64,000 nt of DNA from the NCBI GenBank assembly GCA_047495785.1, contig JBLDXI010000074.1, positions 62,001-126,000 of the forward strand, given 5' to 3'. This DNA is from Lepidodermella squamata (lineage: Eukaryota; Gastrotricha). Both the position numbers and the translations under genes were made by a program. The notes below the pieces were generated by a model, which did not search any database, had not been told where the DNA came from, and saw only the letters and a program-made list of their open reading frames with translations. This document shows, one piece after another, positions 23,469 to 34,342 of this stretch; within the stretch, counting starts at the first letter, position 1; every line of letters starts with the position of its first letter.

Positions 23469-26400
23469 TTAGACGTTGTTCATCGTCGGCACGCAGCTGG
23501 GCAAGTCGCTCCACAGACCACTCGGTTGGCATGTCACCATGGGATTTCCGACTATCCTGTAGCCCGGGTTGCACGTGAACATCAACCGGCGGCCGATTTC
23601 GGCAGATTGACCTGTGAAAATATATCAGAATTCAAAATTTATTAAACAAAATTAGGCTAGGTATATCATGAATTTTCCCTTCTTGAATTGGGAATCCAAA
23701 CGTTTAGAATTTTCAGATTTTTTTCAAAATACAAAACTCTGTGGCATCCCAGATTCCAGATTAAATTTCCAAAAATTATCCTTTTTATTATGCCAAATCG
23801 CTAGATCCTTTTTTATCGGTAATCGAGAATCGAAGCCGATATCGATTTCCGTCATCAATATTACAAATCAGTGATTTTTCCGATATTAGCAGTCTAGGAT
23901 CCCTACAAAGAATAGATATACCCAAGGGGGTAAAAAGCTAAAGAAGGTAAAAAAACCCATGGTTACAGGATGAATCCTCATCAAACAAAAAAGAAACAAA
24001 TCAAGTCGAAAAGAAATAAATTCGCAAAAATCCGGAGCTAAAATGCTCAAATTTAGCGCTGAAACCTTGCAAAGTGGCCGAAACCTTTTCTTATTTTGGC
24101 TGCATGATACCATTTGTTATTAAGAATATTTGTCAATTTTTCCTTCACAGACTACTAATATCGGAAAAATCACTGATTTGTAAAATCGATAACAGGAATC
24201 GATATCTACACTGTTAGCTGAAGTATAACCCAAAATTGAACGCCTACGGCGCATAATACGCCGAATAAAAAATCGAGATTAAAAGAAAAACTCGGAACTA
24301 TTTTCAAGTTTTGTCCTCATATTCCTGATTGATTAAAGTTAATTTTTACCAATTTTCAAAAATTCTTAAAAAAATCGATTTCACTCCTAGTTTTTCTCCA
24401 TGTTTCCCGCTATCTGAAAAACTGAAAACTGAGATGAAAACTGACCATCGTGCAGGGCGTTGTCGACGCGCGGGAACTCGCCGCAGTTGGTGGCGAGCAG
24501 GCATTGCTCGGTGCGCGACCACTCGCCGCTGGGCAGGCACGCGGCGCTGAAGACGGAGAGGCGGCTGACGGGCGTGACGAAGCGCCGGTCGCACTGCACG
24601 ACCACCGACTGGCCGTAGACGGCGAACACGCCCGTCGCGTTCGAGTGCGCCACCGTCAGCGGCGTGCAGCCGACCACCTCCGGGCACCGCACCACGTCGA
24701 CGTGCACGGCCGGGTAGCCGATGTAGTTGGCGATGTGCAGCCGCAGGTAGCGCACGGCCGCTAGTGGGGATGGCGAGGGAAACCTGCGATGAAAAACAGA
24801 TGAATTAACACACAAAAAGTGATAAAATACTCAATTATTGGTAAAAAAAATGATCAAGAATTGAAATTGCGAAAAAAGTTCAGATTCACGATTGGGAAAA
24901 AGTTTAAAATCAACACAAGCTTGAAAAAGTCTGAAATTCGAACTAAAAAATGGCAAAGCGGTTCCTGAGTTTTCCGCACATTTGTCAGTTTTATCAACAA
25001 TTTAATCGGTTAAGGGTTCAGCCCATAAATTTGAAACGAATTCAGAAAGTAAAATTCAAAACCCGGGTTATTTTCCCCAACTTAAATCGACCGCATCAAT
25101 AATAGATTTTCAAATTTCAGCACTTATGTTAGGGTTTCAACGGTAAAATAAGAGATGTTGTGTATTCAAGGTTTTTCCTATGACTCATCCGAGACCCGAG
25201 ACTTCAGTTTCAGTTATAGCGTATACCAACGGCTATCAAATTAACAGGGCCGAAGATCGCCTCCACGCCATGCATCCTTTTTTGCACAAATAGTCACTAA
25301 TTTTTTTCTAAAATAAGTAAAAATATGCAAATATTCCTAATGGCATAATTTCTGCTGATTCTAAAATGGGGCTTTGGAATTTTTTAGGAAATAATTAAGA
25401 TCATACTTCTTGGGATCATTACTTTATTAAGTTTTGCCCCAACGTCAGCCTCATCTGACGACAAACCCAAACCGCGATGACGAGACGTGGTGACTGGCCC
25501 TGAGCGCGAACTTGGCCTTACGTGACCGGCTTTAGCCGATCTCGTCGGCCGTTGATGAACGTTCCGGCCTGGTGGCTCTTTAATTAGGGCCACTTCCGGA
25601 GGGGTCAGTCGCTTTCAGAGCGGCTTTTAAAGAAAATACAAAATGCTTGCTGGCTTGTAATAATCCTTGATTTCCTATATTCCTTAAGGAATTCAGGCGA
25701 CTTTGTTGGGACTTTTGAATTCTGTGCATCAAATTTGCCTTTTATCAACATTTCATGAGGATCGATTATCGATTATCGATTATCGAAAGTGAAAATGAAA
25801 AATCAATCACCCCGGGTGCAGGAAAAAGCTAACGATCTCAATGTCGCCAAAGAATTCAACGAAATAATTATTGGCAAATCTTGTTCCACCAAAATTTGAT
25901 TCTGTTTCCAAGTTTTGCCAGTGTGACATATTCGGGGTTTTTAGGCCGCATTTTTAGAACCTAATAGAAATTCGAATAAATTACCTGCGAATTACGACAG
26001 ATCTGGCGTCCCAATTTCCGTCAATCATCGCCGCAACCGAAGGTTCCGACTCCAATTGCTGCCAAGTCTGGCCGTTTGCGCTGAATGTGATGTAGTACCG
26101 CGAAATCCAGTGGTCCCACCGCCGCCGGCCCTGCAGAACCAGGGCACTGATTTGGTAGGGTGCGCCAAGGTCGAGCTGTAGGAATCCGTCATTTTTATCG
26201 CACTCAGACGGACACCAGGCTTGTAACGCCGAGGACGTGAATAGCGCGTGAGTTGGGTCGCAAGATGCGCCGAAAGTGCCTGGGCATGTCGATCGCGGCT
26301 TGGCCGGGGCGCCCATTCTGGCCGAGCTCGAGGCTGCGAAAGTGATTCCGGCTGGAATTTCACTTGAAATCACTGAGCAGTGGTCGATAGCAGCTAATAA

Positions 26401-29400
26401 ATAGTGGAAAAAATCGCAAAATTAGCGACAAATTGAATCAAGTTATATCAAATCGGGGTTTAACTTTCTATTCCATTTTTTGCATGATACCTATGATGCA
26501 TAGGCACGGTTAAACAAGTTGACAAGTGATTTTACGATGCCAAATGAAATACAGGGTTGTGAATTGAACTGACCGCCAATGATCACATATGAAAAAATCA
26601 TCCGCTGTTGTTTGTGGATGAGTAAAAATAATCTGTAGATGTTATATCGATTAGGAAAACTGATGGAAGTTCTATTTTCGAAATTTCGAATTGGAAAATA
26701 TTTGGGCTTGGTTTGACGACTTGAGACCGAAAAACTGGACAGTTCGGTAAAATGCATTATTTTCAAGGAAATGTTGAAATGCTCAGATTTTGTTTTCAGT
26801 TTGACTTCAGTTTCAATTTGATCGAAGCAAAATTATTCATGGCAATTTGTTTTCTTTTCGAACTATTAAAAAATTTATTATAAATATATTATGGTTCTCA
26901 AATTTTTGGATTTTCCATGCTTAAATTCAAATAAAATCCCATCAAATTTGACGTAATTTTCAGTACTTAAAACACGGAGTAATATTGATTTGAGAAAATC
27001 CTTCGAAAATGACACTTCAATTGATTGAATTTGACGTGAAGTTTGAAATTTGTGTTTCCGCTAGGGGCTCGAGGCACCGCATATTCGGTCCAAGCTCTTG
27101 GTTCCTCTAATTTTCAACTTCAGACTTCCCTAAACTTCCCATGGGATGAAGCCAATCGTTCACATCCAATAAAAAATGCAAATTTTATGAACTTACATAT
27201 GCACATGAAGGTGACTTCGAGGTAGAGCGAGCGCAACGGGCAGGCTAAATTCAACTTCTGGCAATTGCCAAGAATGTTATCACTCGCAAACACGCTGCAG
27301 TTCGACTTGTCGTTACACAACGCCGAAACGAAGGGTTTCACATCGAAAAATCCGCAATCCGCCTCAATAGCGCCATCATCGACCGGATTCTGCTGCCCGC
27401 ACGTCATTTCATTCGGGAAACTGATACGCCCGAAATGCGCCTGGACGATGCGGATGACGTCATTCGACCGGCTGCCGAACGGACCGCCGCAACTCAACTG
27501 AGCAACTGTGTTGTAGCAGATTTGCCGAGTCGTCAGAATCGCCTCAGCCTGGGGTTGAGGGTTGTAGGGTCCATTCGGGGTGGTCGGTGCGATTGTCGAC
27601 GTCATAGGCAGTTGCGACATAGTAACCGGCATTGGCGTGGTAGTTGGAGCGCTAGTTGGGATAATCGGGCCGTCTAGGCGTTGGTAGAAACGCAGATTCA
27701 CGTCGTTGCTCGAGTCCAGATTGCAGGCCTGTGATTTTGGCAGACAGTGCTGTTGGGCGAGGATGTACGTGAAACCGACACAGTTGGCCATTGACCGGCA
27801 AGTATCGGCGCACTGGTCGCTTGAACAGGGCATGCATTCGCCTTGGGGTATGGTTCCACTCCAGCAGTTTTGGTTCGGCACCTCCTGGAAGCCACGTGGG
27901 GTCGGGAACCACGTTGTAGCTGTTGGCTGGTTAGTCGTAGGCGCGGGCGTGGTGGGCGGAGCTCCAACTGAAAAAATTCGAATTAAATCGTAATAAATTA
28001 GAGTAAAATCAGATTATCCACATGAACATGATTCCCTAACGCTAATTAGAAAATAGGTTGATCAAGAATTAATCTAAACGATAAATCTTGCAAGCAGTAG
28101 CTAACTTCCAATACTATTTTTTAAATCAAGTTAGTGTTTTTTACTACAGATTCGATTGATTTCGATGAGTTCTTCATCTCCATTATTTTTAAGCTCAAAA
28201 ACTCTGAATATGACTTCAGTATCAAATCTAGTATCAAATCACCGAAAAATCTGGAAAAATACCGAAAATTATCGAAAAAATACCAAAATGTGACCTTCAG
28301 GGTTTTTATTCCCAATTGTTCTAGTCAATTGCGAAATCAACCCAAACTTCGAAATATCTAACTCCTTTACTAAATTTGATGGAAACCCCATTAGAAAGCA
28401 AAATAAAAGAAACTACAGCTGCCCCACAAGTTTTGCTATTTTTCGAGTTATCACATTTTGATTCGGTAATTTACGATATTTTACTAGATTAAACAAAAAT
28501 TCTGCGCAGTTTTCAATCTTATAGATCGACCAGTTTCTACTTGCATTTTTATTGAATTTTGAATTGCCACTGGCCTGGATTGAACATCATAAATGCCTTT
28601 TTCCTTTATACATTTTTGGTTACGATTTGGACAAATATTGTGTCATTCAAAGTCCTTACTATATAGTTGATAACATAGTCACGGTGAAACAGGTTGACAA
28701 GTGATTTTACGGTTCCAAATATAAGACAGGGTTGTGAATCGAACTGACCGTTAATTACCACAGATGAAAAAATTATTCGCTGTTGTTTATGGATGAGGTA
28801 AAAATAAAAAATAATAATATCTTTATAAGTTATATCGGCTAGGCACCTAGGCATCTTGAAAATGGATAGATCTTCCAAATTTGTCTACGGCTTTTTTGCA
28901 GACTTTCTATGGAAGTTTTATGGAATAAAATAGCTTTTTCGGCGTAAATCACAAGAGAACTTTTCAACTAAATTTCGAATTTTAAGCTCAGAAAAAGGTG
29001 CTATTTTCAAAGAGTTATCAATTTTATGGTCGCGATTTAGGCCAAAATTCAAAGTCCTTACTGAAGTTTAGTTATTTTATAATCCTAAAATCGTAACTCC
29101 ATTGATCCCGATTGATCCATCTTGTTTTCCAGTCAATAATACATAATTTATATAAAGACGTTTTTGGTCAAGGTTGCACTAATTCGAGCTAATTATAGCA
29201 ATATAGAAAATAAATTACGTCTCGAGTAGAACACAATATTAGCATCAGGCGAGGGTGTAAAGCACGGCGTGGACACGGGCAAGCAGGTGCGTTCTGGGCC
29301 GACCCAAGTGAAACCGACGCAGTTGGTACTCGCCCGGCAATTCGCGGCGCACTCTTCAATCGAGCACGCCTGGCAAGACAACTGCGCGAGTTGGATCGAC

Positions 29401-32400
29401 GAAAAGCGGCAATCGAACAAGCTCGGCGGGGCAAAATCAGTAATCGCTTCAAATTATAAAAAAAAATCGTGAACACAAAAACAAACAAAAATGTCTAAAA
29501 ACAACTTACGAGGTGGCGGGGTAGGAGCAACGGTAGTTGTGGTGTAGGCGGTTGAATAAACTGAAAATTAATTATAAAAAATTGGTTATAAATCGGGAAA
29601 AAATCATTTAAGTATCCCAAAAGCGGTGTAATTATTGACCCAAAAGCTGTTTTTTTTTGTATTTTTTACTTTCAAGCTCTTGCTCATGGGAACGAGAGTG
29701 CTCCATGGAGCCGTGGTGAGGGCGCCGGCGCGCACCTCCACCACCACCACCCTCGTGACTGCCGGCGCCGCCGCCGCCGCCGCCGCCCTGGAACATGTGG
29801 CGCATGCTGTTGCGGCGGTTCGAGCGACCCATGAAACGGATACGCTCGCCCGGGTGGAAGTCGAAGAATACACCTGTGGGTTTTAGGGCGTCATTACTCG
29901 GAGCAGCCATCGCCCGGGGCAAATTACGCCCGCGGGCTCTAGCCATAGGTGAGAGTGTGGGGACAAGTGAGTCTTGACAGGGTGAATAATGAGAAACAAA
30001 ATTAATTCAAATGAAAAAAATTCAATTTTTTTTTAAATTGTTTTAAAAAATAATTACAAACATACCCCGCTCATAGAATCGAATCTGCTCATTAACAGTC
30101 GGGTTACTGCATGTCCCACTTTTCGGGATACACCTGCGAAGTTGATAGGGAATGTATGTGAAACCGCCACATCCAGGTAAGCTATCGCAACGACGGGCGC
30201 ATTCCTTGGAAATGGAAAAAATCAATTTTAAAATCATTTATGAAATTAATTAAAATATTTACCAGTGCGCTGCAATCAACGCAACCGCCCTCGGATAGAA
30301 TATTTCCATAACAATTACCAGGCAACAGATGGTATCCAGGAACCTCTGAAAAATGAATGCATTTTTTTATATTTTGTCAAATAATTTCGAAAAAAACATA
30401 AAAAAAGCAGGTGTGTGATGGGCGAAATTATTCATCAAAATTATATCGGGTAAAGCAAATTAAAATTGTTCGGCAAAATCAACGAAATAATTGTAGGTGA
30501 TTTGTTTTCCTCACTTGGAAACACTCTTCTTGTCACATTTGCAGGCGGTTGCCTTCGAGCTTTCTCATTCACGTCGGCCTTGTTGGAACTCGACCTAGGC
30601 GATGGGCTGATTTTCAACGAGTTCCAAAACGACGCGATCTGAAGCGGGGTTTTATTGCTGACCTCAACCGATCCTGGTAGGCGCGTGAAATCGTGCTTAT
30701 TATGCGTACGAACAGACGCTACATTCCGCAACTCCTCCTCGCGAGTCCCAGTCTTAGCGCGATTTCTAGGGCTGATATTCACACTAGGACCCGTTTTGCC
30801 TAACCACGGCATTGGGGGTAGAGTCGGCCTTTCGCTGGTTAAAACGGGTTTTTTCGTCATGTTATCACTATTGCTATTACCCGACCGGGGATTAGCCGCA
30901 CTTCTAGCAGTAACCGGCAGTATTTTCCGCTCTTTAATCGGCCCAATCGAGTAGGGATGTAAAGCACTACTTATCGTAGTTGGTTTTCTAAACACCCTGG
31001 GGGTACTAGTTGAAGTGACCCTTATCCTTGGGGTAGTCTGTGGCATCGTTTTTACAGTCTGTTTTTTGACAATTGGCGTTTTCAACGTTGAAGTCGGCGG
31101 GGTTTTATACTTAATCCGAGGGTAGGGTATGAGACCGATGGGCGATGTTGAAGCTGTTGAATAATTCAATGAATTTCGGAAAAAATTGTTAAAATTTCCA
31201 AAGCGTTATTCGATTTTTTCGCGATTTTTCTTACCTGCAAAGGTTGCTGGAGGTGTATTGCTATCTGTGGTAGTAATTTCGATGAAAGGCGCAGTTGTTG
31301 TTGTCATTTCGGTAGGCCGCGTTGTTGTCGATCGTTGGGTAGTGGTTGTGTCCGGGTTCGGAGCCCAAGTTGGCAGCGTAGTGCCTTGAGTTGGCCGCGC
31401 TGTTGTTGTGATGATCTCCTCCTTAACGTAGAATTTAACGTCCTCAGCTGGAGGAGGCGATTGGCAAGTTTCCGATTTCGGAACGCATTGACGCTAAAAT
31501 ATATAAGAATAATTTTTAAAAATCACTTCAAAAGGGATTTTTTCGAATTTTTGAAAAATTATTTAAAAATGCCAATTAAAATTAAATGCAACTGTCAGTC
31601 ATCGATTAATTTATTTACATTTTTTAATCGGGATAACTCGTGACGAATAGTAAGCAATACTTTAATTGATATTTCGACTCTAAAATGAGATATTCCCGCT
31701 ATTCTAATTTATAAGCATTTTACTAGCATTTAATTCTGTGGAATCAACTTTTTCTGGCCGAGAAAATGTTCAAAAAATCACCTTTGCTAGAACGTAAGTG
31801 AAGCCAGAACAGCCGGGTAGAAGTGAGCAGCGTAACGCGCACTCCTCAATCGCGCAATTTTCACAGCCTTGCTCATCAATCGGCGAGCCGAAGCAGTTAC
31901 CCGCCAATTGTTTATAGCCCGGCAACGGCTTGAACCAAACCGCTGTAGTTGTCGGGCCTTCAGTCTGCGTGGTAGTCGACTGTGTTGTAGTCGTGGTGGT
32001 TGTTCGAGTCGTCGATGGCGTGGTCGTAGTAGACGACGTGGTGGAAGGCGTTGTGGGCGGGTTCGTTCGAGATGTGGTAACCACCCGGGTTGTAGTCGCA
32101 TTTGTCTGGCCGCCGGGTATGACAGTACTGCCGCCCGGGTTCATTTTAACGTACACGCGCTGCATGTCACTTGTGATCTGCTCGCGACATGTTTGCGACA
32201 ACAGGTCACATTTCTCATTACTGAAAAAAATTATCAAAAAATTAAATTAAAAAATTGAAATTTTTGAAATTTGACAAAAAATCGAATTTTCATCGCAAAA
32301 AATAATTATGCTTACTTGATATAATAAGTGAAGCCAGCGCAATCAGCCCTGCCATTACACCGCTCCTTACACTCATCGATTCCACAAGGCTGGCAATGGG

Positions 32401-34342
32401 TTGTCGTATTTGCAACAGGATCGCAATAGCCAGTCAGCAGCGTATAGCCATCGATCACTGAAAAATCGAGAAAAAATTAATGAAAAAATTCAAAAATTCT
32501 AATCGCAATTCAAGGCGAAAAGCTGGAAATTTGTTCTTCTCAATCATTCGTTCATTTCAGTCTGGTTTTCTACTACATAGATTATAGTCAGGATTCTACT
32601 CGCGTTTGCAAGCTTTTGCTGGATATTTTTTTAAAGCTTGAACCGCACATGTTGTGATCGCAAAGACGTTTTCCGAGGTCATCCTGCGAAACGCCGCTTT
32701 CCATCGAAACACCTCTACACATTTAGCAAGACATAAAAATCCCATATTATTATCCTGTAATAAAAATTCCAACATTAATCATCTACTAGAAAAGACTACA
32801 TTTTTTTAGTAAATTTCTACTGAAGAAAGCTACGTTATTGTTTATCATTAATATTGGCATGCAATTTCAACTATTATTTGAGATCAATATCCCACATTTC
32901 GCTTGTTAATTAGCATTATAAGCGGCTTTTTATCAATTCTTACGCTGTAACATTCCCGGATCTTCTGTCAATAAAGTCTCGAAGACTATTTCCATAAGAC
33001 AACACACAAAGTTAGAACAGTCAAACGAACAGTCAAACAAAAATTACAACAAACTAATTCGAATTTTTTTCCAACTCACATTTGAAACTAGGCTGGCCAG
33101 GCACTGAAAATAAATTAAAGCGGATTAATCGAAAATTCGTTTTAAAATAGAAAATTTCCTACTTTTTTGGTAGAATTTGGTGAATTCGTTCGGGAATGGT
33201 CGGTCGCATGTTTGCCACTTGAGGTAGCAAAGCCGAGTTTGAGAAACGAACGAAAACCCGGCACATCGAGCCGTAGCTGAGCAGAGCAGCGAGCAGTAAT
33301 CCACCGTGCAATTTGAACACCCTCCATCGGGCACAACCGCACCAGGGCAGTTGCCGGCTAATAGTCTATAACCAGGAATCGCTATATAAAAAATTAATTG
33401 AGATTAAGAAATGACCTGGGAATTTTTTTCAAAAAATATTGCACGCTAAAAAATAACAATGTGAGTACTAAAAAAAATGGCGGGTTCAACATAATACAAC
33501 AGAGTGACTTTTTTCGGTGTCAAAAACAGGCAAACAAACCCGGCGCGTCGGACTGGCGTTTTACGCGAACTAAATCAAGGTTATGTAAGTTAACACATTT
33601 TGTTCCCAAAGCACTTTTACGGTAGAAAAATATGTACTCCTAGGGTACTTTTCTTCGGTACTTACCTGGGAAGACTTTATTGTCGTATGCTTCTACGATA
33701 GCCTCAGCAGTTTGGCCCGCTTCTTCCTCGACCAGTTTCGCATTCGCGTTCACTGCAGCGCTGTCATCGTGGGAAACTCGAGGCTGGATCAAATATTCCT
33801 CTGAAAAAAGAACAACATTCAAGATCAAGAAAAGTTGTGAATAAAAAATTATAAAAAATTTACATTATATTTTTTAAAAAATTTAAAGTTTAATTTCAAA
33901 GGGAAAAATAAATTGAAAATTAAAAAATCAGAAACTACAGAAAAACGTAAAAATACTAATTTTCAAATTTTTCATTATTCATTATCCGAATTTTCTCACC
34001 TTTTTTGCCGTAGTAATGAACACGATCGCTGGCTTCTGGAGCGACGCATTTTTCGTTCTTCAGCAAGCACCGATTTTCGTCGAGGATATACGAAAATCCG
34101 ACGCAAGTTTGGAGCCGCGAACACGCCGAAGCACAGTCGAGCAGCGTGCAGTAGACGCAACTCTGCTCGGCCATCAAGCCGCCGCGGCAATTGCCCGGCA
34201 ACTGTTCGTAGCCGCCAACGTGCTCGAACACCTTAGTCCACGGGATGTCAGGCCGGCCCATTTCGTTGCCGGAAGCAGCAGGGGCTGAGGTAGAGAAAAT
34301 AACGAAGATTAACGCGAGATGCATGAGCCTGGCGTGGCGCAT
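23469..34342 (-). CDS. Large secreted protein: seven PAN/apple-like domains, SUEL lectin, discoidin (F5/8C), two sushi domains
   Basis: Sixteen exons close in frame to 1,453 residues: 34342-34000, 33800-33666, 33381-33163, 33103-33080, 32457-32316, 32220-31782, 31493-31235, 31153-30515, 30345-30263, 30204-30066, 29560-29510, 29446-29219, 27967-27197, 26393-25985, 24783-24446, 23611-23469. The signal peptide is MRHARLMHLALIFVIF followed by STSAPAASG. Seven PAN/apple-like units share GY-x2-L-x-GNC, a C-x2-C-x4-C-x3-C core and C-x-GF-x-Y; Thr/Pro-rich mucin-like linkers (exons 6, 7, 8, 13) separate several. Then come a SUEL-type lectin domain (CYNTVAQLSCGG, IRIVQAHFGR; about residues 1018-1157), an F5/8C domain split over two exons (LQLDLGAPYQISALVLQG) and two CCP domains (last: FTCNPGYRIVGNPMVTCQPS). 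No membrane anchor. These domains bind sugars and proteins, so a matrix, mucus, egg-coat or defence role is plausible. Exon 4 is a 24-nt microexon. Confidence 0.85.
23838..24206. mobile_element. TIR element (MITE-like) with 58-bp inverted repeats
   Basis: The left arm 23838-23895 (contains aaatcagtgatttttccgat) is matched in inverted orientation by 24149-24206 (contains atcggaaaaatcactgattt) with few mismatches over 58 bp. The 250 bp between has no credible coding. A non-autonomous DNA transposon or fold-back element is likely; it lies in the last intron of the multidomain gene. A partial relative (agtcagtgatttttctgata) occurs at about 39115. Confidence 0.75.
26500..26670 (-). repeat. Intronic repeat, copy 1
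   Basis: About 165 bp here is similar to 28680-28850 in the same orientation (shared phrases ttgacaagtgattttacg, cagggttgtgaat, cgctgttgttt). On the minus strand both copies can be read as GQF-x-SQPC-x2-FG-x-VKSLVNLF, but differences fall at all codon positions, which does not favour protein-level selection. It lies in the intron after the SUEL-lectin exon. Confidence 0.7.
28675..28850 (-). repeat. Intronic repeat, copy 2
   Basis: Partner of 26500-26670, in the intron before the SUEL-lectin exon. The two copies flank that exon in direct orientation, so they are a dispersed repeat or the footprint of a local duplication. Confidence 0.7.
29632..29946 (-). CDS. Gly/His/Arg-rich open frame inside an intron of the multidomain gene; possible cassette exon or nested gene
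   Basis: A 104-codon open frame starts at the ATG 29946 and reads RARGRNLPRAMAAPS near its start, then VFFDFHPGERIRFMGRSNRR and two poly-Gly runs with basic patches (ARRRPHHG). It is far richer in GC than the surrounding introns. Two readings are possible. It may be an independent small gene or retrocopy of an RNA-binding type protein. Alternatively 29873-29670, bounded by CCACAG and a GTAAAA donor, is a 204-nt symmetrical phase-1 cassette of the host gene: including or skipping it both keep the frame (after YER). I do not recognise the family. Confidence 0.4.
   Translation of the reverse strand: MARARGRNLPRAMAAPSNDALKPTGVFFDFHPGERIRFMGRSNRRNSMRHMFQGGGGGGGAGSHEGGGGGGARRRPHHGSMEHSRSHEQELESKKYKKKQLLGQ

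Noticed and set aside
25384-25593. Minus-strand frame containing GLSSDEADVGAKLNKV, possibly a retroelement piece
   Set aside because: Too short and isolated in an intron, and I could not align it to a known element region.
31869-32258. Plus-strand frames opposite the mucin-like exon
   Set aside because: ACN (Thr) repeats read backwards give open Val/Arg-rich frames; the minus-strand PAN exon explains the region.
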